Source of the DNA: DATHSY01 sp046729855
GTDB lineage: Bacteria; Actinomycetota; UBA4738; HRBIN12
Length of the DNA: 35,943 nucleotides
Reading direction: 5' to 3'
Assembly (NCBI GenBank): GCA_046729855.1
Contig: JBKPHM010000083.1
Span: 1-35,943, forward strand
How positions within the stretch are numbered: position 1 is the stretch's first letter; each line of letters starts with the position of its first letter. Positions 16,341 through 23,952 of this stretch are shown here, piece after piece. Below the pieces are notes generated by a model. The model did not search any database. It saw only the letters and a list, made by a program, of their open reading frames with translations, and was not told the DNA's origin. The translations under genes and the position numbers were made by a program.

Positions 16341-17269
16341 CGACGTGCCTCCCCTGCGTTCGCGACCGCCCAGGGGCTGAGCAGCCCGTAGACGGTCTCG
16401 GTGACCGACACGCGCACGTCGTGCGAATGCCCGCGCCGCACGACCTCGCCCTGCAGTGCCTCGAGCTCCATCGGCCGACCGTGCGTGAGGTCGTGGTGGA
16501 GCGACGAGAACGTCTCGGGCTCCAGCGACCGCGCGAAGCCCTCGTGCCGATCCACGACGTCATGACTCAGCTCGACGCCCTCCGCCGCCGCCACGTCGCG
16601 GACCTCCTCGACGATCGATCGGAACACGCCCATGGCCGCCGGAACGTCCCGGATCTTCCCGATCGGCAGGCGCGTCGCCGCCGTTACCCCTGAATGCGCA
16701 CAGATGAACGCAAGCTTGTCCCACAGCAGTCGCCGGATCTCGTCCGTCGCGGTCGCGTCGATCCCCGCGTTTCGGCAGGCCTTCGCCAGCACCTCGGCCC
16801 GTTCGCTCGCCGTTCCGTCGATCTCCCCGAACAGGATCCGGCCTGGGCCGCCGCTGTGCACGATCACGCCGGACTCGGCGATCGTCGAGAAGATGAATGC
16901 GACCCCGCCGAGGACATGCTCGGGCCCGATCGCGGCCCCGAGCTTGTCTTCGTTGTCGATGCCGTTCTGGAGCGAGACGACGGCCGTCGCGCCGTCGAGC
17001 AGTGGGCCCAGCCGCGACGCGGCATCCTCGGTGTCGTAGGCCTTGACACAGAACAGCACGTGGTCGCAGGGGCCGATCTCGGCCGGGTCGTCCGTCGCGT
17101 GGAGCTTGACCTCGAAGTCGCCCGCCACGCTTCGGACCCGCACCCCGCGCTCCCGGATCGCGGCCAGGTGGGGGCCCCGCGCGATCAGATGGACCTCCTC
17201 GCCGGCGGCCGCCAGGCGCCCGCCGAAGTAGGCACCCACGCCCCCTGCTCCCATCACCGCGATCTTCAT
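16337..17269 (-). CDS. panE: 2-dehydropantoate 2-reductase (PanE/ApbA family)
   Basis: A 310-residue NADPH-dependent ketopantoate reductase. The N-terminal Rossmann motif is MKIAVMGAGGVGAYFGGRLA. FCVKAYDTEDA and LQNGIDNEDKLG match the family's middle motifs, and LLWDKLAFICAHSGVTAATRLPIG is the conserved ApbA C-terminal domain start, with Lys in WDKL being the catalytic lysine position. The reaction converts 2-dehydropantoate to pantoate for coenzyme A synthesis; many ApbA paralogues use other 2-keto acids, so pantothenate synthesis is likely but not certain. The start has GGGAGGTG upstream. The frame is open 5' of it, but that part overlaps the divergent gene's promoter. Confidence 0.9.
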   Translation of the reverse strand: MKIAVMGAGGVGAYFGGRLAAAGEEVHLIARGPHLAAIRERGVRVRSVAGDFEVKLHATDDPAEIGPCDHVLFCVKAYDTEDAASRLGPLLDGATAVVSLQNGIDNEDKLGAAIGPEHVLGGVAFIFSTIAESGVIVHSGGPGRILFGEIDGTASERAEVLAKACRNAGIDATATDEIRRLLWDKLAFICAHSGVTAATRLPIGKIRDVPAAMGVFRSIVEEVRDVAAAEGVELSHDVVDRHEGFARSLEPETFSSLHHDLTHGRPMELEALQGEVVRRGHSHDVRVSVTETVYGLLSPWAVANAGEARR

Positions 17270-17293
17270 GCCGGCACCTCCCGCCGGGGTCGG

Positions 17294-17323
17294 TTGAGCG
17301 AAGTGGCTGCTTATGCCTAGGAT
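17294..17323 (+). promoter_or_regulatory. Sigma-70-type promoter of the CxxC-protein/cstA operon
   Basis: TTGAGC at 17294-17299 and TAGGAT at 17318-17323 are separated by 18 bases and lie about 50 bases before the start of the next gene. The pair resembles the housekeeping consensus; the same 18-base spacing and a TAGGxT -10 recur before the secreted-protein gene near 30790. Confidence 0.5.
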
Positions 17324-17372
17324 TCTTGTGTACCGAGTTCGCCCGCGCTCCAGCAACTGCGGCGGAGGCACG

Positions 17373-17807
17373 ATGGGCGTTCGACCGGACGGTGAGCCCG
17401 GAGAGACTCCGGCATCCACCCGCCCCGTGCGGGTGGAGGTGGTGACGTACGCCCCCACGGTCTTCTTCCACTGCCAGCACTGCGAGGTCGCGTTCGGACA
17501 GACCTCGATCGGAGCGCGCGTCCATCGCGAACAGGCCCGGGAGTCGCTGCCCGACGACCTGCGGGCCGAGTTCGCGCAGGTCGCCGACTGGGTCCACGGG
17601 CTCGTCGAGCGCCACGGGAGCGGCGTCCAGGTCCGCCTGATCGACGCCGCGTCGATCCAGGGGTTCTGGAAGTCGTTGCGCCACGGCGCGCGTTCGTATC
17701 CGGCCGTGATCGTCGACGGACAGGAACGCTACGCCGGCGCGAACCTCGCGGTGGCCGAGCTCGAGATCGAACGACGTGTGAAAAGCGGTCAGCACGAGCG
17801 TCCCTGA
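17373..17807 (+). CDS. CxxC thioredoxin-like protein upstream of cstA
   Basis: A 144-residue soluble protein. After an 18-residue acidic/Pro start comes a beta strand (VRVEVVTYAP) and the motif FFHCQHCE with Cys34 and Cys37, placed like the redox or metal site of a thioredoxin-fold protein. The C-terminal segment SYPAVIVDGQERYAGAN looks like the cis-Pro strand and following hairpin of thioredoxin/glutaredoxin folds. The start at 17373 has GGAGG upstream. The cstA-family gene begins 15 bases after the stop, so the two should be co-transcribed. No named family is claimed; a redox or metal role linked to the transporter is inference. Confidence 0.65.
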   Translation: MGVRPDGEPGETPASTRPVRVEVVTYAPTVFFHCQHCEVAFGQTSIGARVHREQARESLPDDLRAEFAQVADWVHGLVERHGSGVQVRLIDAASIQGFWKSLRHGARSYPAVIVDGQERYAGANLAVAELEIERRVKSGQHERP

Positions 17808-17822
17808 AGGGAGGAGGGTGAC

Positions 17823-19718
17823 GTGAACGCCCTGTGGGTGGTCGTCATCGGCCTGGTCGTGTCGGTCGGCATGTATCGCCTGTACGCCAAGCGGATCGAC
17901 CGTGAGGTGATCCAGGCGGACCAAAGCCGCGCGACGCCGGCGAAGATGTACATGGACGGCGTCGACTTCGTACCGACCAGCCGGTACGTGCTCTACGGCT
18001 ACCACTTCAAGTCGATCGCCGCCGCAGGACCGATCGTCGGCGTGATCACCGCCGCGAACCTGTGGGGATGGCTGCCGTCGATCCTGTGGCTGATGATCGG
18101 CGTCAGCTTCATCGGATGGGCCAGCGACTACAGCGCGATCATGCTGGCCGTCCGCAACGACGGGAACTCGCTGTCCGCGGTCGCACACCGGCTGATCGCC
18201 CCGCGGACCCGGCGCATCCTGTTCCTGTTCGTCTTCTTCTACCTGCTGCTGATCGGCGGCGCGTTCGTCGGGATCATGGCGGCGATCCTCGCAGCGCGGC
18301 CCGACGTGCCGTTCGGCATCGTGGTCCTGGCGGTCGCCGGGCTCCTCGCGGGGTACCTGATCTACACGAGGCGCGCGGACCTCATCTGGGTGACGGTCGG
18401 CGTCGTCGTGGCCACGATCCTCGCGATGATGCTCGGACCGGCCGGCGTCGATCTGACGGAGGTGCCCCCGGATTGGAGCGAGGGGCCGATCAGCGGCGCC
18501 ATGCTCTCCATCAACGACGCGGTAAACGGCGAGGAGCCGATGTACACGGTGGTCGACCCGACCTTCGCGGATCCGCGGATCCCGCCGCCCGACCCCGAGA
18601 CCGGTGAGCGGCCGGCGACGCCGACGTTCGACCCGGCGACCGGGGAGATCGCGGTCTTCCCGAGCTTCCTGCTGTGGGTGGTGTTCCTGCTGGTGTTCAG
18701 CTACCTCGGGGCGAACCTGGCGATCTGGCGGTTCGCGCAGCCCGTCAACTACATCGGGTTCTGGATCACCGCGCTCACGATCGGGCTCGCGGCGATCGGG
18801 GCGGTGTTCGCGACGTTCATCCACCCCGAGGTCGCCGAGTTCAAGATCCCCTCCTTCACGATGTTCCAGGCGTCGCCGATCGAGGGACCCATCCAGCCGC
18901 TGTGGCCGATGCTGTTCGTGACGATCGCGTGCGGCGCGATCTCGGGATGGCATGCCCTGTTCGGCTCGGTCGGTACCGCCCGGCAGCTCGAGTACGAGAC
19001 GGACGCGCTGCCGGTCGGGGGCGGGGGCATGTTCTCGGAGAACGCGCTCGGGCTGCTCTCGCTCACCGCGGTGGCCGTGGTTGGCGGCGCCGGCGCGAGC
19101 GCGTTCGCGCTGGGCGTCGGCACGCTGCTGCACGAGGCGACCTTCGGGCTGTTGCCGGTGAGCTTCGGGACCGCGCTCGGGTTCGGCGTGTTCGTCGTGA
19201 TCGTGTTGACGGTCGTGCAGCTGGTCTTCCGGGTCATGCGGGTGACCTTGGGCGAATGGCTCGGCGATGCGTGGGTCGGGTTCAAGAACCAGCACGTCGC
19301 CACGATCATCGGGATGGTCGCCGTGGTCGCACTGGTGCTATCCGGGACGTGGGTCTACCTGTGGCAGCTCTTCGGCGCCGCGAACCAACTGCTCGCCGCG
19401 CTCAGCCTGCTGCTCGTCACGGTCTGGCTGGTCTCGACGCGCCGCAACCCCGCGTTCGCGGGCATCCCGATGCTGTTCATGTACGTGACGACGGTGGCCG
19501 CGTCGCTCGTGACCGCGTACAACCTGTACAGGGGGATCGTGCAGCAAGAGGGCGTGGCGACGATCAGCCTGTGGGGTGCCTGGGCGATGATCCTCGTGGC
19601 GTTGCTGCTCGTGGTGGCGGCCCTGGTGATCGCCTACGACGGGTGGCGGGCGTACCAGCGGTACCGGATGGCGCCGGCCGCCGCGGCACCCGCACCCATA
19701 CCGACGCGAACCACGTGA
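17823..19718 (+). CDS. cstA: Carbon starvation protein CstA family transporter
   Basis: A 631-residue polytopic protein. The diagnostic N-terminal motif GYHFKSIAAAGPIVGVITAAN is present, as are NLWGWLPSILWLMIG and the later CGAISGWHALFGSVGTARQLEYE. About fifteen or more membrane helices span the chain. CstA-family proteins import pyruvate or peptides. The GTG start has GGGAGGAGGG upstream. The usual small CstX/YbdD-type partner is not present; the neighbouring CxxC protein takes that place. A hydrophilic insert at about 215-275 (EVPPDWSEGPIS... DPETGERPATPTF) lies between helices. A strong hairpin follows the gene. Confidence 0.92.
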   Translation: MNALWVVVIGLVVSVGMYRLYAKRIDREVIQADQSRATPAKMYMDGVDFVPTSRYVLYGYHFKSIAAAGPIVGVITAANLWGWLPSILWLMIGVSFIGWASDYSAIMLAVRNDGNSLSAVAHRLIAPRTRRILFLFVFFYLLLIGGAFVGIMAAILAARPDVPFGIVVLAVAGLLAGYLIYTRRADLIWVTVGVVVATILAMMLGPAGVDLTEVPPDWSEGPISGAMLSINDAVNGEEPMYTVVDPTFADPRIPPPDPETGERPATPTFDPATGEIAVFPSFLLWVVFLLVFSYLGANLAIWRFAQPVNYIGFWITALTIGLAAIGAVFATFIHPEVAEFKIPSFTMFQASPIEGPIQPLWPMLFVTIACGAISGWHALFGSVGTARQLEYETDALPVGGGGMFSENALGLLSLTAVAVVGGAGASAFALGVGTLLHEATFGLLPVSFGTALGFGVFVVIVLTVVQLVFRVMRVTLGEWLGDAWVGFKNQHVATIIGMVAVVALVLSGTWVYLWQLFGAANQLLAALSLLLVTVWLVSTRRNPAFAGIPMLFMYVTTVAASLVTAYNLYRGIVQQEGVATISLWGAWAMILVALLLVVAALVIAYDGWRAYQRYRMAPAAAAPAPIPTRTT

Positions 19719-19735
19719 CCGGCGGGCGTCTGGCA

Positions 19736-19758
19736 GGGGTCCGCGGATCGCGGACCCC
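19736..19758. terminator. Bidirectional terminator hairpin after cstA
   Basis: GGGGTCCGCG at 19736-19745 and CGCGGACCCC at 19749-19758 form a perfect 10-bp stem with a GAT loop. It lies between the converging ends of cstA (19718) and the minus-strand gene (19774). There is no U-tract. Confidence 0.7.
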
Positions 19759-19773
19759 TCCCGGGCCGTCGCG

Positions 19774-20436
19774 TCATCGCGCGACCGTCCTCGCGACGTC
19801 GACGACGGCGCGGACGAGTTCCGCGGCATCGCCGACCTCGGGGTCCGGAGGACGGACGTGCACCTCGACGTGCGGAGGCTCCCGGCGAACGGACAGCCGC
19901 CAGACCCCGTCGGTCGCCCCCACCAGACGGTCCAGTATCGGGCGAACCGCATCGGGGCCTGGGCCGGGGGCGTGGAACACGCGGAGCTCCGGGGCCCCCC
20001 AGTCGGCCGCGACCCAGGCATCGGTGTCGAGCGCCGCGAGCCGCTCCGACCCGGTCCAGCCGGATGGGTCCAAGATCTCGAGCTCGAACCCCGGCGAGCC
20101 GCGGAGGCGTGCGCGGAAGATCAGGAAGTCGCGCCGCCCGCGCGAGCGCGCGAGCGCCCAGAACCACGGCACGTCGCGAGGTTCGAGGACGACGAGGACG
20201 GTCATCTCGGCGAACGGCGGGGACGGCTCGACGATGCCGAGCTCGACCGCGGAGCTGCCCAACCACCGGACCGTGGAGCGCTTGCCCACGGTGGGCAACC
20301 CGGCCTGGAGCCAGCGGAGCAGCCGGTTGCCGCGCGAGATGTTGTGCTGCGTGCCCCACGTGAACCACAGCATCACGACGACCAGCAGCACGATCGCGCC
20401 CGCCGTCCCGGCGGCGCGCAGGCTCAACGCAATCAT
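19774..20436 (-). CDS. Membrane-anchored conserved protein of unknown function
   Basis: A 220-residue protein with one N-terminal helix (about 8-24, AGTAGAIVLLVVVMLWF) and a soluble domain. Motif-like stretches are TWGTQHNISRGNRLLRWLQAGLP, RWLGSSAVELGI and VLVVLEPRDVPWFWALARSRGRRDFLIFRARLR. I recall similar proteins with these features in actinobacterial genomes but no function. The start has GAGGAGAG upstream. It is transcribed away from the ArsA-like cassette, sharing a 75-105 base divergent region, so it may belong to the same system. The C-terminal domain looks alpha/beta (VWRLSVRREPPHVEVHV). Confidence 0.7.
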   Translation of the reverse strand: MIALSLRAAGTAGAIVLLVVVMLWFTWGTQHNISRGNRLLRWLQAGLPTVGKRSTVRWLGSSAVELGIVEPSPPFAEMTVLVVLEPRDVPWFWALARSRGRRDFLIFRARLRGSPGFELEILDPSGWTGSERLAALDTDAWVAADWGAPELRVFHAPGPGPDAVRPILDRLVGATDGVWRLSVRREPPHVEVHVRPPDPEVGDAAELVRAVVDVARTVAR

Positions 20437-20467
20437 GTGCTCTCCTCGGCCGGTCGGCTCCCGCGCG

Positions 20468-20473
20468 AATCTA
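20468..20473 (-). promoter_or_regulatory. Putative -10 element for the membrane-anchored protein gene
   Basis: On the minus strand the sequence reads TAGATT, a good -10 hexamer 31 bases before the ATG at 20436. The -35 position is poor (a TTCGGC-like hexamer about 17 bases upstream). Confidence 0.35.
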
Positions 20474-20541
20474 CAACCGTCGACCGCAGCGCCGAACGAG
20501 GCGAGCGTGCCATGATGGCCCGGAGGCCGGCGATAACAGCG

Positions 20542-20847
20542 ATGGACGCGGCGAGGAAAGACGCTGAGGAACCGCTTCATCATCGCGCACGCAGACGCGT
20601 GCGCGAGTTCCTCTTCGGGATGACGGGGTACGAATTCGCGCGAGAGGCGCTCGAGACCCGGGCGGCGCTGGAGACGGTGTTCATGGTCGTGACGGTCGGC
20701 GACATGGTGGGCGTGCCGGTGATGCCGCCGTTCTACTCGCTGCGGATCCTGCCCTACGTCGTCCCGCTAACCGAGACCTGGCGCAGACGCGTGCTCAGGG
20801 AACGCGAGTTCACCGAGGAGCACCGGTTCGACCTGCACGGCGTGTGA
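20542..20847 (+). CDS. Small protein A of the ArsA-like cassette
   Basis: A 101-residue protein, clearly paralogous to the next gene. The shared core runs from REFLFGMTGYEFAREALETRAALE through FMVVTVGDMVGVPVMPPFYS to LRILPYVVP...WRRRVLRE. The hydrophobic stretch VFMVVTVGDMVGVPVMPPFY could be a membrane-associated hairpin. The start at 20542 gives the same spacing to the core as in the paralogue; ATG 20512 or 20515 is possible and has a weak purine run upstream. No named family is known to me. It is the first gene of a four-gene cassette with two ArsA/Get3-like ATPases. Confidence 0.7.
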   Translation: MDAARKDAEEPLHHRARRRVREFLFGMTGYEFAREALETRAALETVFMVVTVGDMVGVPVMPPFYSLRILPYVVPLTETWRRRVLREREFTEEHRFDLHGV

Positions 20848-20860
20848 GGAGGTTCGTCAG

Positions 20861-21154
20861 ATGAGCGAGAGCGAGCAGCGATCACCGGAGGAGCCGGGCG
20901 GGATCCGCGGCTTCCTGGGCAAGGTGCGCAAGGTGACGTACGGGATGGCGGCGCACGATATGACGCGCACCGCGCTCCGGACGCGCGGCAGCATGGAGCA
21001 CCTGTTCATCCTGGTGACGATGGGCGACCTCGTCGGGGTTCCGATCCTGCCGCCGTACTACTCGCTGCGGCTGCTCCCGTACGTCGTGCCACAGATCTCG
21101 ACGTGGAAGCGCAGGATGCTGCGCGAGAAGGACCTTACGGACGCGATGTTCTGA
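20861..21154 (+). CDS. Small protein B of the ArsA-like cassette
   Basis: A 97-residue paralogue of the preceding gene, starting 13 bases after it with GAGGAGG upstream. It keeps the core GFLGKVRKVTYGMAAHDMTRTALRTRGSMEHLF followed by LVTMGDLVGVPILPPYYSLRLLPYVVPQ and a basic end (WKRRMLREKDL). The MGDLVGVPxLPPYYSLRxLPYVVP segment is almost identical in the two copies, so it is under strong constraint. The function is unknown; a subunit, substrate or membrane adaptor of the ATPases is the natural guess. Confidence 0.75.
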   Translation: MSESEQRSPEEPGGIRGFLGKVRKVTYGMAAHDMTRTALRTRGSMEHLFILVTMGDLVGVPILPPYYSLRLLPYVVPQISTWKRRMLREKDLTDAMF

Positions 21155-21174
21155 CGGCGCGGGCCACGAGCGCG

Positions 21175-22212
21175 ATGGACACGGACGGCGGGACGCAACC
21201 CTCGGGGGCGCAGGCGCTCCCGCGCACGCTCGGGAGCGGCTCGCTCGCGGCCGTCTTCCGCGAGCATCCCGAGCGGCGGTACGTGATGTTCGGCGGCAAG
21301 GGCGGGCTGGGGAAGACGACGTTCTCGGCCGCGACGGCGTTCTGGCTCGCGCAGCAGGGGCACCGGGTCATGGTGTTCTCCGTCGACCCTCAGGCGAGCC
21401 TGTCGGACATCTTCCAGCGCGACATCTTCGGCCAGGGGCCCGTGAAGATCCTGGAGAACCTGTGGGCGCAGGAGATCGACGCCGACCGTCACATCGCCGA
21501 GTACCAGGACGAGATCCGCAAGAAGATCGTCGACATGTACAGCATGGAGAAGGTGCCGGACGAGATCGAGGACTACATCCAGGCCGCGTCCGCAGAGCCG
21601 GCGATGGAGGAGAGCGCGATCTTCGACGCCGTCGTCGATATCGTCGTCGGCGGTGAGTACGACTACTACATCTACGACCTCGTGCCGCTGGGGCACGCCC
21701 TGTACTACCTGTCGATGGCGAAGGTCTACGACGAGTGGATCACCAAGATCACGCACTTGCGCGAGGAGATGCGCGAGTACGAGGAGGTCGTGGCAAAGAT
21801 CCGCCGCGAGCAGGAGGTCGAGGAGGACAAGATCCTCGGCGAACTCCAGTACATCCGCGGGCGGATCAACGCCGCCTCACAGATCCTGGTCGATCGCGAG
21901 AAGACCGCCTTCTTCTTCGTCGTGATTCCGGAGGAGATGGTGCTGGCGGACACGCGCGCGGCCGCGGAGATGTTCGCGCGCTTCGACGTCCCGCTCGCCG
22001 GCTACGTCGTCAACCGGATCCTGCCCGAGGACCTGCTCGGCGAGGGGACGCCGGCGTTCCTCACGAACCGGATCCAGATGCAGCGGCGGTATCTCGACCA
22101 GATCGACTCGTCGCTTGGCGCTCAGATCCTGGCCCGCGTCCCCGAGCTCGAACGCGACGTGACCGGCCTGGAGATGATCGAGCGCACGGCCGGCATCCTG
22201 TTCCGGGAGTAG
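21175..22212 (+). CDS. ArsA/Get3-like ATPase, subunit 1
   Basis: A 345-residue P-loop ATPase of the ArsA/Get3 (SIMIBI) group. Walker A is GGKGGLGKTT at about 41-50, with the intradimer signature Lys. The switch I motif is SVDPQASLSD: the Asp that is catalytic in Get3 (STDPAHNLSD) is present, the His is not. The switch II region, normally DTAPTGH, reads DLVPLGHAL. The region 190-260 is highly charged and helical, then come FFFVVIPEEMVLADTRAA and VNRILPE, typical of the family. The start is ATG 21175, 20 bases after small protein B, with a weak ribosome binding site. It pairs with the next gene. Confidence 0.85.
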   Translation: MDTDGGTQPSGAQALPRTLGSGSLAAVFREHPERRYVMFGGKGGLGKTTFSAATAFWLAQQGHRVMVFSVDPQASLSDIFQRDIFGQGPVKILENLWAQEIDADRHIAEYQDEIRKKIVDMYSMEKVPDEIEDYIQAASAEPAMEESAIFDAVVDIVVGGEYDYYIYDLVPLGHALYYLSMAKVYDEWITKITHLREEMREYEEVVAKIRREQEVEEDKILGELQYIRGRINAASQILVDREKTAFFFVVIPEEMVLADTRAAAEMFARFDVPLAGYVVNRILPEDLLGEGTPAFLTNRIQMQRRYLDQIDSSLGAQILARVPELERDVTGLEMIERTAGILFRE

Positions 22213-22227
22213 CAAAGGAGGGTCGCC

Positions 22228-23232
22228 ATGGCGCAGATCGTCGCCGAGCGCGAGGCGCTGGTCCAGACCTCGATGCGCGAGCTCGTGGAGCGGACGCCCG
22301 ACCTGCGCTACGTGTTCTTCGGGGGCAAGGGCGGGGTGGGCAAGACCGTCCTGGCGGGGATGACCGCCCTGTGGTTCGCGAGCGAGGGCCGGCGGACGTT
22401 GCTCGCGTCGACGAACCCGGTGCACAGCCTGTCGGGGCTGCTCGACCGGAACGTCTTCGGCAAGCACACGCCCGTCGAAGGCGTCGACAACCTGTGGGCG
22501 TTCGAGATCGATACGCGCGACGCCATCGAGCGCTCGAAGCTGGAGATCCGCGACAAGATCCAGTGGTTCCTGAAGTTCGCCGAGATCTCCACGAAGGCCG
22601 ACGAGTTCGTCGATGCTGCGACGACGAACCCAGCGTTCGAGGAGTCTGCGATGTTCGAGAACATGGTCGACCTCATGTTCGCGAACGAGTACGACGTGTA
22701 CGTGTTCGACACCGCGCCGACCGCGAACGCCCGACGCCTGCTCGGGATGTCGAAGGTCTACGGCATGTGGGTCAACAAGATGGTCAAGTCGCGCGAGGAG
22801 GCCCAGACGCTGCGCGAGGCGCTCTCGTTCACCAAGAAGAAGGAGCAGGACCCGCTGATGGACTACCTGCTGTCCTTCCGCGAACGAATCGAGCACGCCC
22901 GCGAGCTGCTGACCGACCCGACGAAGACGGCCTTCTTCTTCGTGACGCTGCCGGAGGCGTTGCCGATCGCCGTGATCCGCAGGTTCATCGCGTGGTTCAC
23001 CGACTTCGGGATCCCGGTCGGCGGCGTCGTGGTGAATCAGGTGATCCGCGAGGAGGAGGGCGGCGTCGACGCTCCCGAGTTCGTCCGGAACCGGATCGCG
23101 ATGCAGCGCGGCTACCTCGAGCAGATCGGGACGGACTTCCCGGGCATGGTGCGCGGCGTCCTGCCGCTCTACGACGACGAGATCCGCGGCGTGGCCTCCC
23201 TGGAGCGAGCCGCCCGCGACCTGTTCGCCTGA
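22228..23232 (+). CDS. ArsA/Get3-like ATPase, subunit 2 (Asn at the catalytic Asp position)
   Basis: A 334-residue paralogue of subunit 1, starting 15 bases after it with AAAGGAGGG upstream. Walker A is FGGKGGVGKT. Switch I reads STNPVHSLSGLL: by alignment with Get3 STDPAH, the catalytic Asp is Asn here, while the His is kept. Switch II is FDTAPTANARRLL, keeping DTAPT but losing GH. The C-terminal half (FFFVTLPEALPIAVIRRF, VVNQVIREEEGG, RNRIAMQRGYLEQI) follows the family. ArsA-type proteins act as dimers, so a heterodimer with subunit 1 is likely. The role could be arsenite export, gas-vesicle-like or tail-anchored protein handling; no arsenic gene is nearby. Confidence 0.85.
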   Translation: MAQIVAEREALVQTSMRELVERTPDLRYVFFGGKGGVGKTVLAGMTALWFASEGRRTLLASTNPVHSLSGLLDRNVFGKHTPVEGVDNLWAFEIDTRDAIERSKLEIRDKIQWFLKFAEISTKADEFVDAATTNPAFEESAMFENMVDLMFANEYDVYVFDTAPTANARRLLGMSKVYGMWVNKMVKSREEAQTLREALSFTKKKEQDPLMDYLLSFRERIEHARELLTDPTKTAFFFVTLPEALPIAVIRRFIAWFTDFGIPVGGVVVNQVIREEEGGVDAPEFVRNRIAMQRGYLEQIGTDFPGMVRGVLPLYDDEIRGVASLERAARDLFA

Positions 23233-23241
23233 CGGATCCGA

Positions 23242-23952
23242 TCACGGCCTTAGGCGTCCCTCGTCCCGTGCGCGGGCCAGACGGGCGGCGCGGCGTGCGA
23301 GTCGGAGAGGCTCCGGCGTCCGCGCCCGCCCGACGCCGAGCCGGACCACCTCGAGCGCCGTGTCGAGATCCGTCCGCCACGCCGGGTGCACCACGAGCGG
23401 GCGCACTCCGGCCCGCGTCCGCAGCCAGGCCGCGACGACCATGCCGGACAGCGTGAGCGGCGACCAGGCCCATCGGCCCGCATCCGGTTGGCGTCCCGTC
23501 GCGAGCAGCGGACGATCCGTGACGCCCACCGTCGGGATGTCGAGCACCGCGCCGAGGTGCACAGCGAGCCCCGCGCCGCGCGGGTGATCGCGCCCGCTCG
23601 CGTTCACGAGGAGGACGTCGGGCCGCGATCGGAGCGCCCGTACCGCGGCCTCGATCAACGGCCCCTCCCGTTGCGCGAGGGAACCGGCGACGTAGCCCGC
23701 CCCGGTCCGGCCACGAACGACGGCGTCCGCGTGGCGCTCCCGGCCCGCCAGGACGGCCGCCGCCCACGCGGGTTCGCCCGCTCGATCGCCGGCAGACCCG
23801 GTCGGCGAGGCGAACCAGACCCCGCCGATCTCGATCGGGCCGTCGATGACCCACGCCGGATGCGTCGCCGCGGCGAGCGTCTCCTGCAGCGCGAACAGCT
23901 CCTCAGATCCGCTCGGCCAGTGTGTCAACGGCGGAGCGCGTGCTCGAGCCAC
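23242..23952 (-). CDS. Endonuclease V-like protein, probably without nuclease activity
   Basis: A 236-residue protein with the EndoV layout: TGAGYVAGSLAQREGPLIEAAVRAL corresponds to the YVPGLLAFREGP region, DVLLVNASGRDHPRGAGLAVHLG to DVLLVDGHGxxHPRxxGLASHLG, and IPTVGVTDRPL to the following strand. However the catalytic Asp of VDGHG is Asn117, the GVD motif near the N-terminus reads GGVWF, and the C-terminal SPGHR motif reads HPAWR. Only Glu96 and His123 of the key residues remain. EndoV cleaves near deoxyinosine; this copy may bind but not cut. The GTG start has a poor binding site and overlaps the upstream gene by 28 bases. Confidence 0.75.
   Translation of the reverse strand: MARARAPPLTHWPSGSEELFALQETLAAATHPAWVIDGPIEIGGVWFASPTGSAGDRAGEPAWAAAVLAGRERHADAVVRGRTGAGYVAGSLAQREGPLIEAAVRALRSRPDVLLVNASGRDHPRGAGLAVHLGAVLDIPTVGVTDRPLLATGRQPDAGRWAWSPLTLSGMVVAAWLRTRAGVRPLVVHPAWRTDLDTALEVVRLGVGRARTPEPLRLARRAARLARARDEGRLRP

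Noticed and set aside
16560..19295. Long minus-strand open frame (911 codons) across panE and cstA
   Set aside because: It crosses well-identified genes on both strands and has the Asp/Arg/His-rich composition of a shadow frame.
20861..23232. Arsenic resistance operon
   Set aside because: There is no ArsB, ArsC, ArsD or ArsR gene, and the Cys residues used by ArsA for arsenite binding are not apparent in either ATPase.
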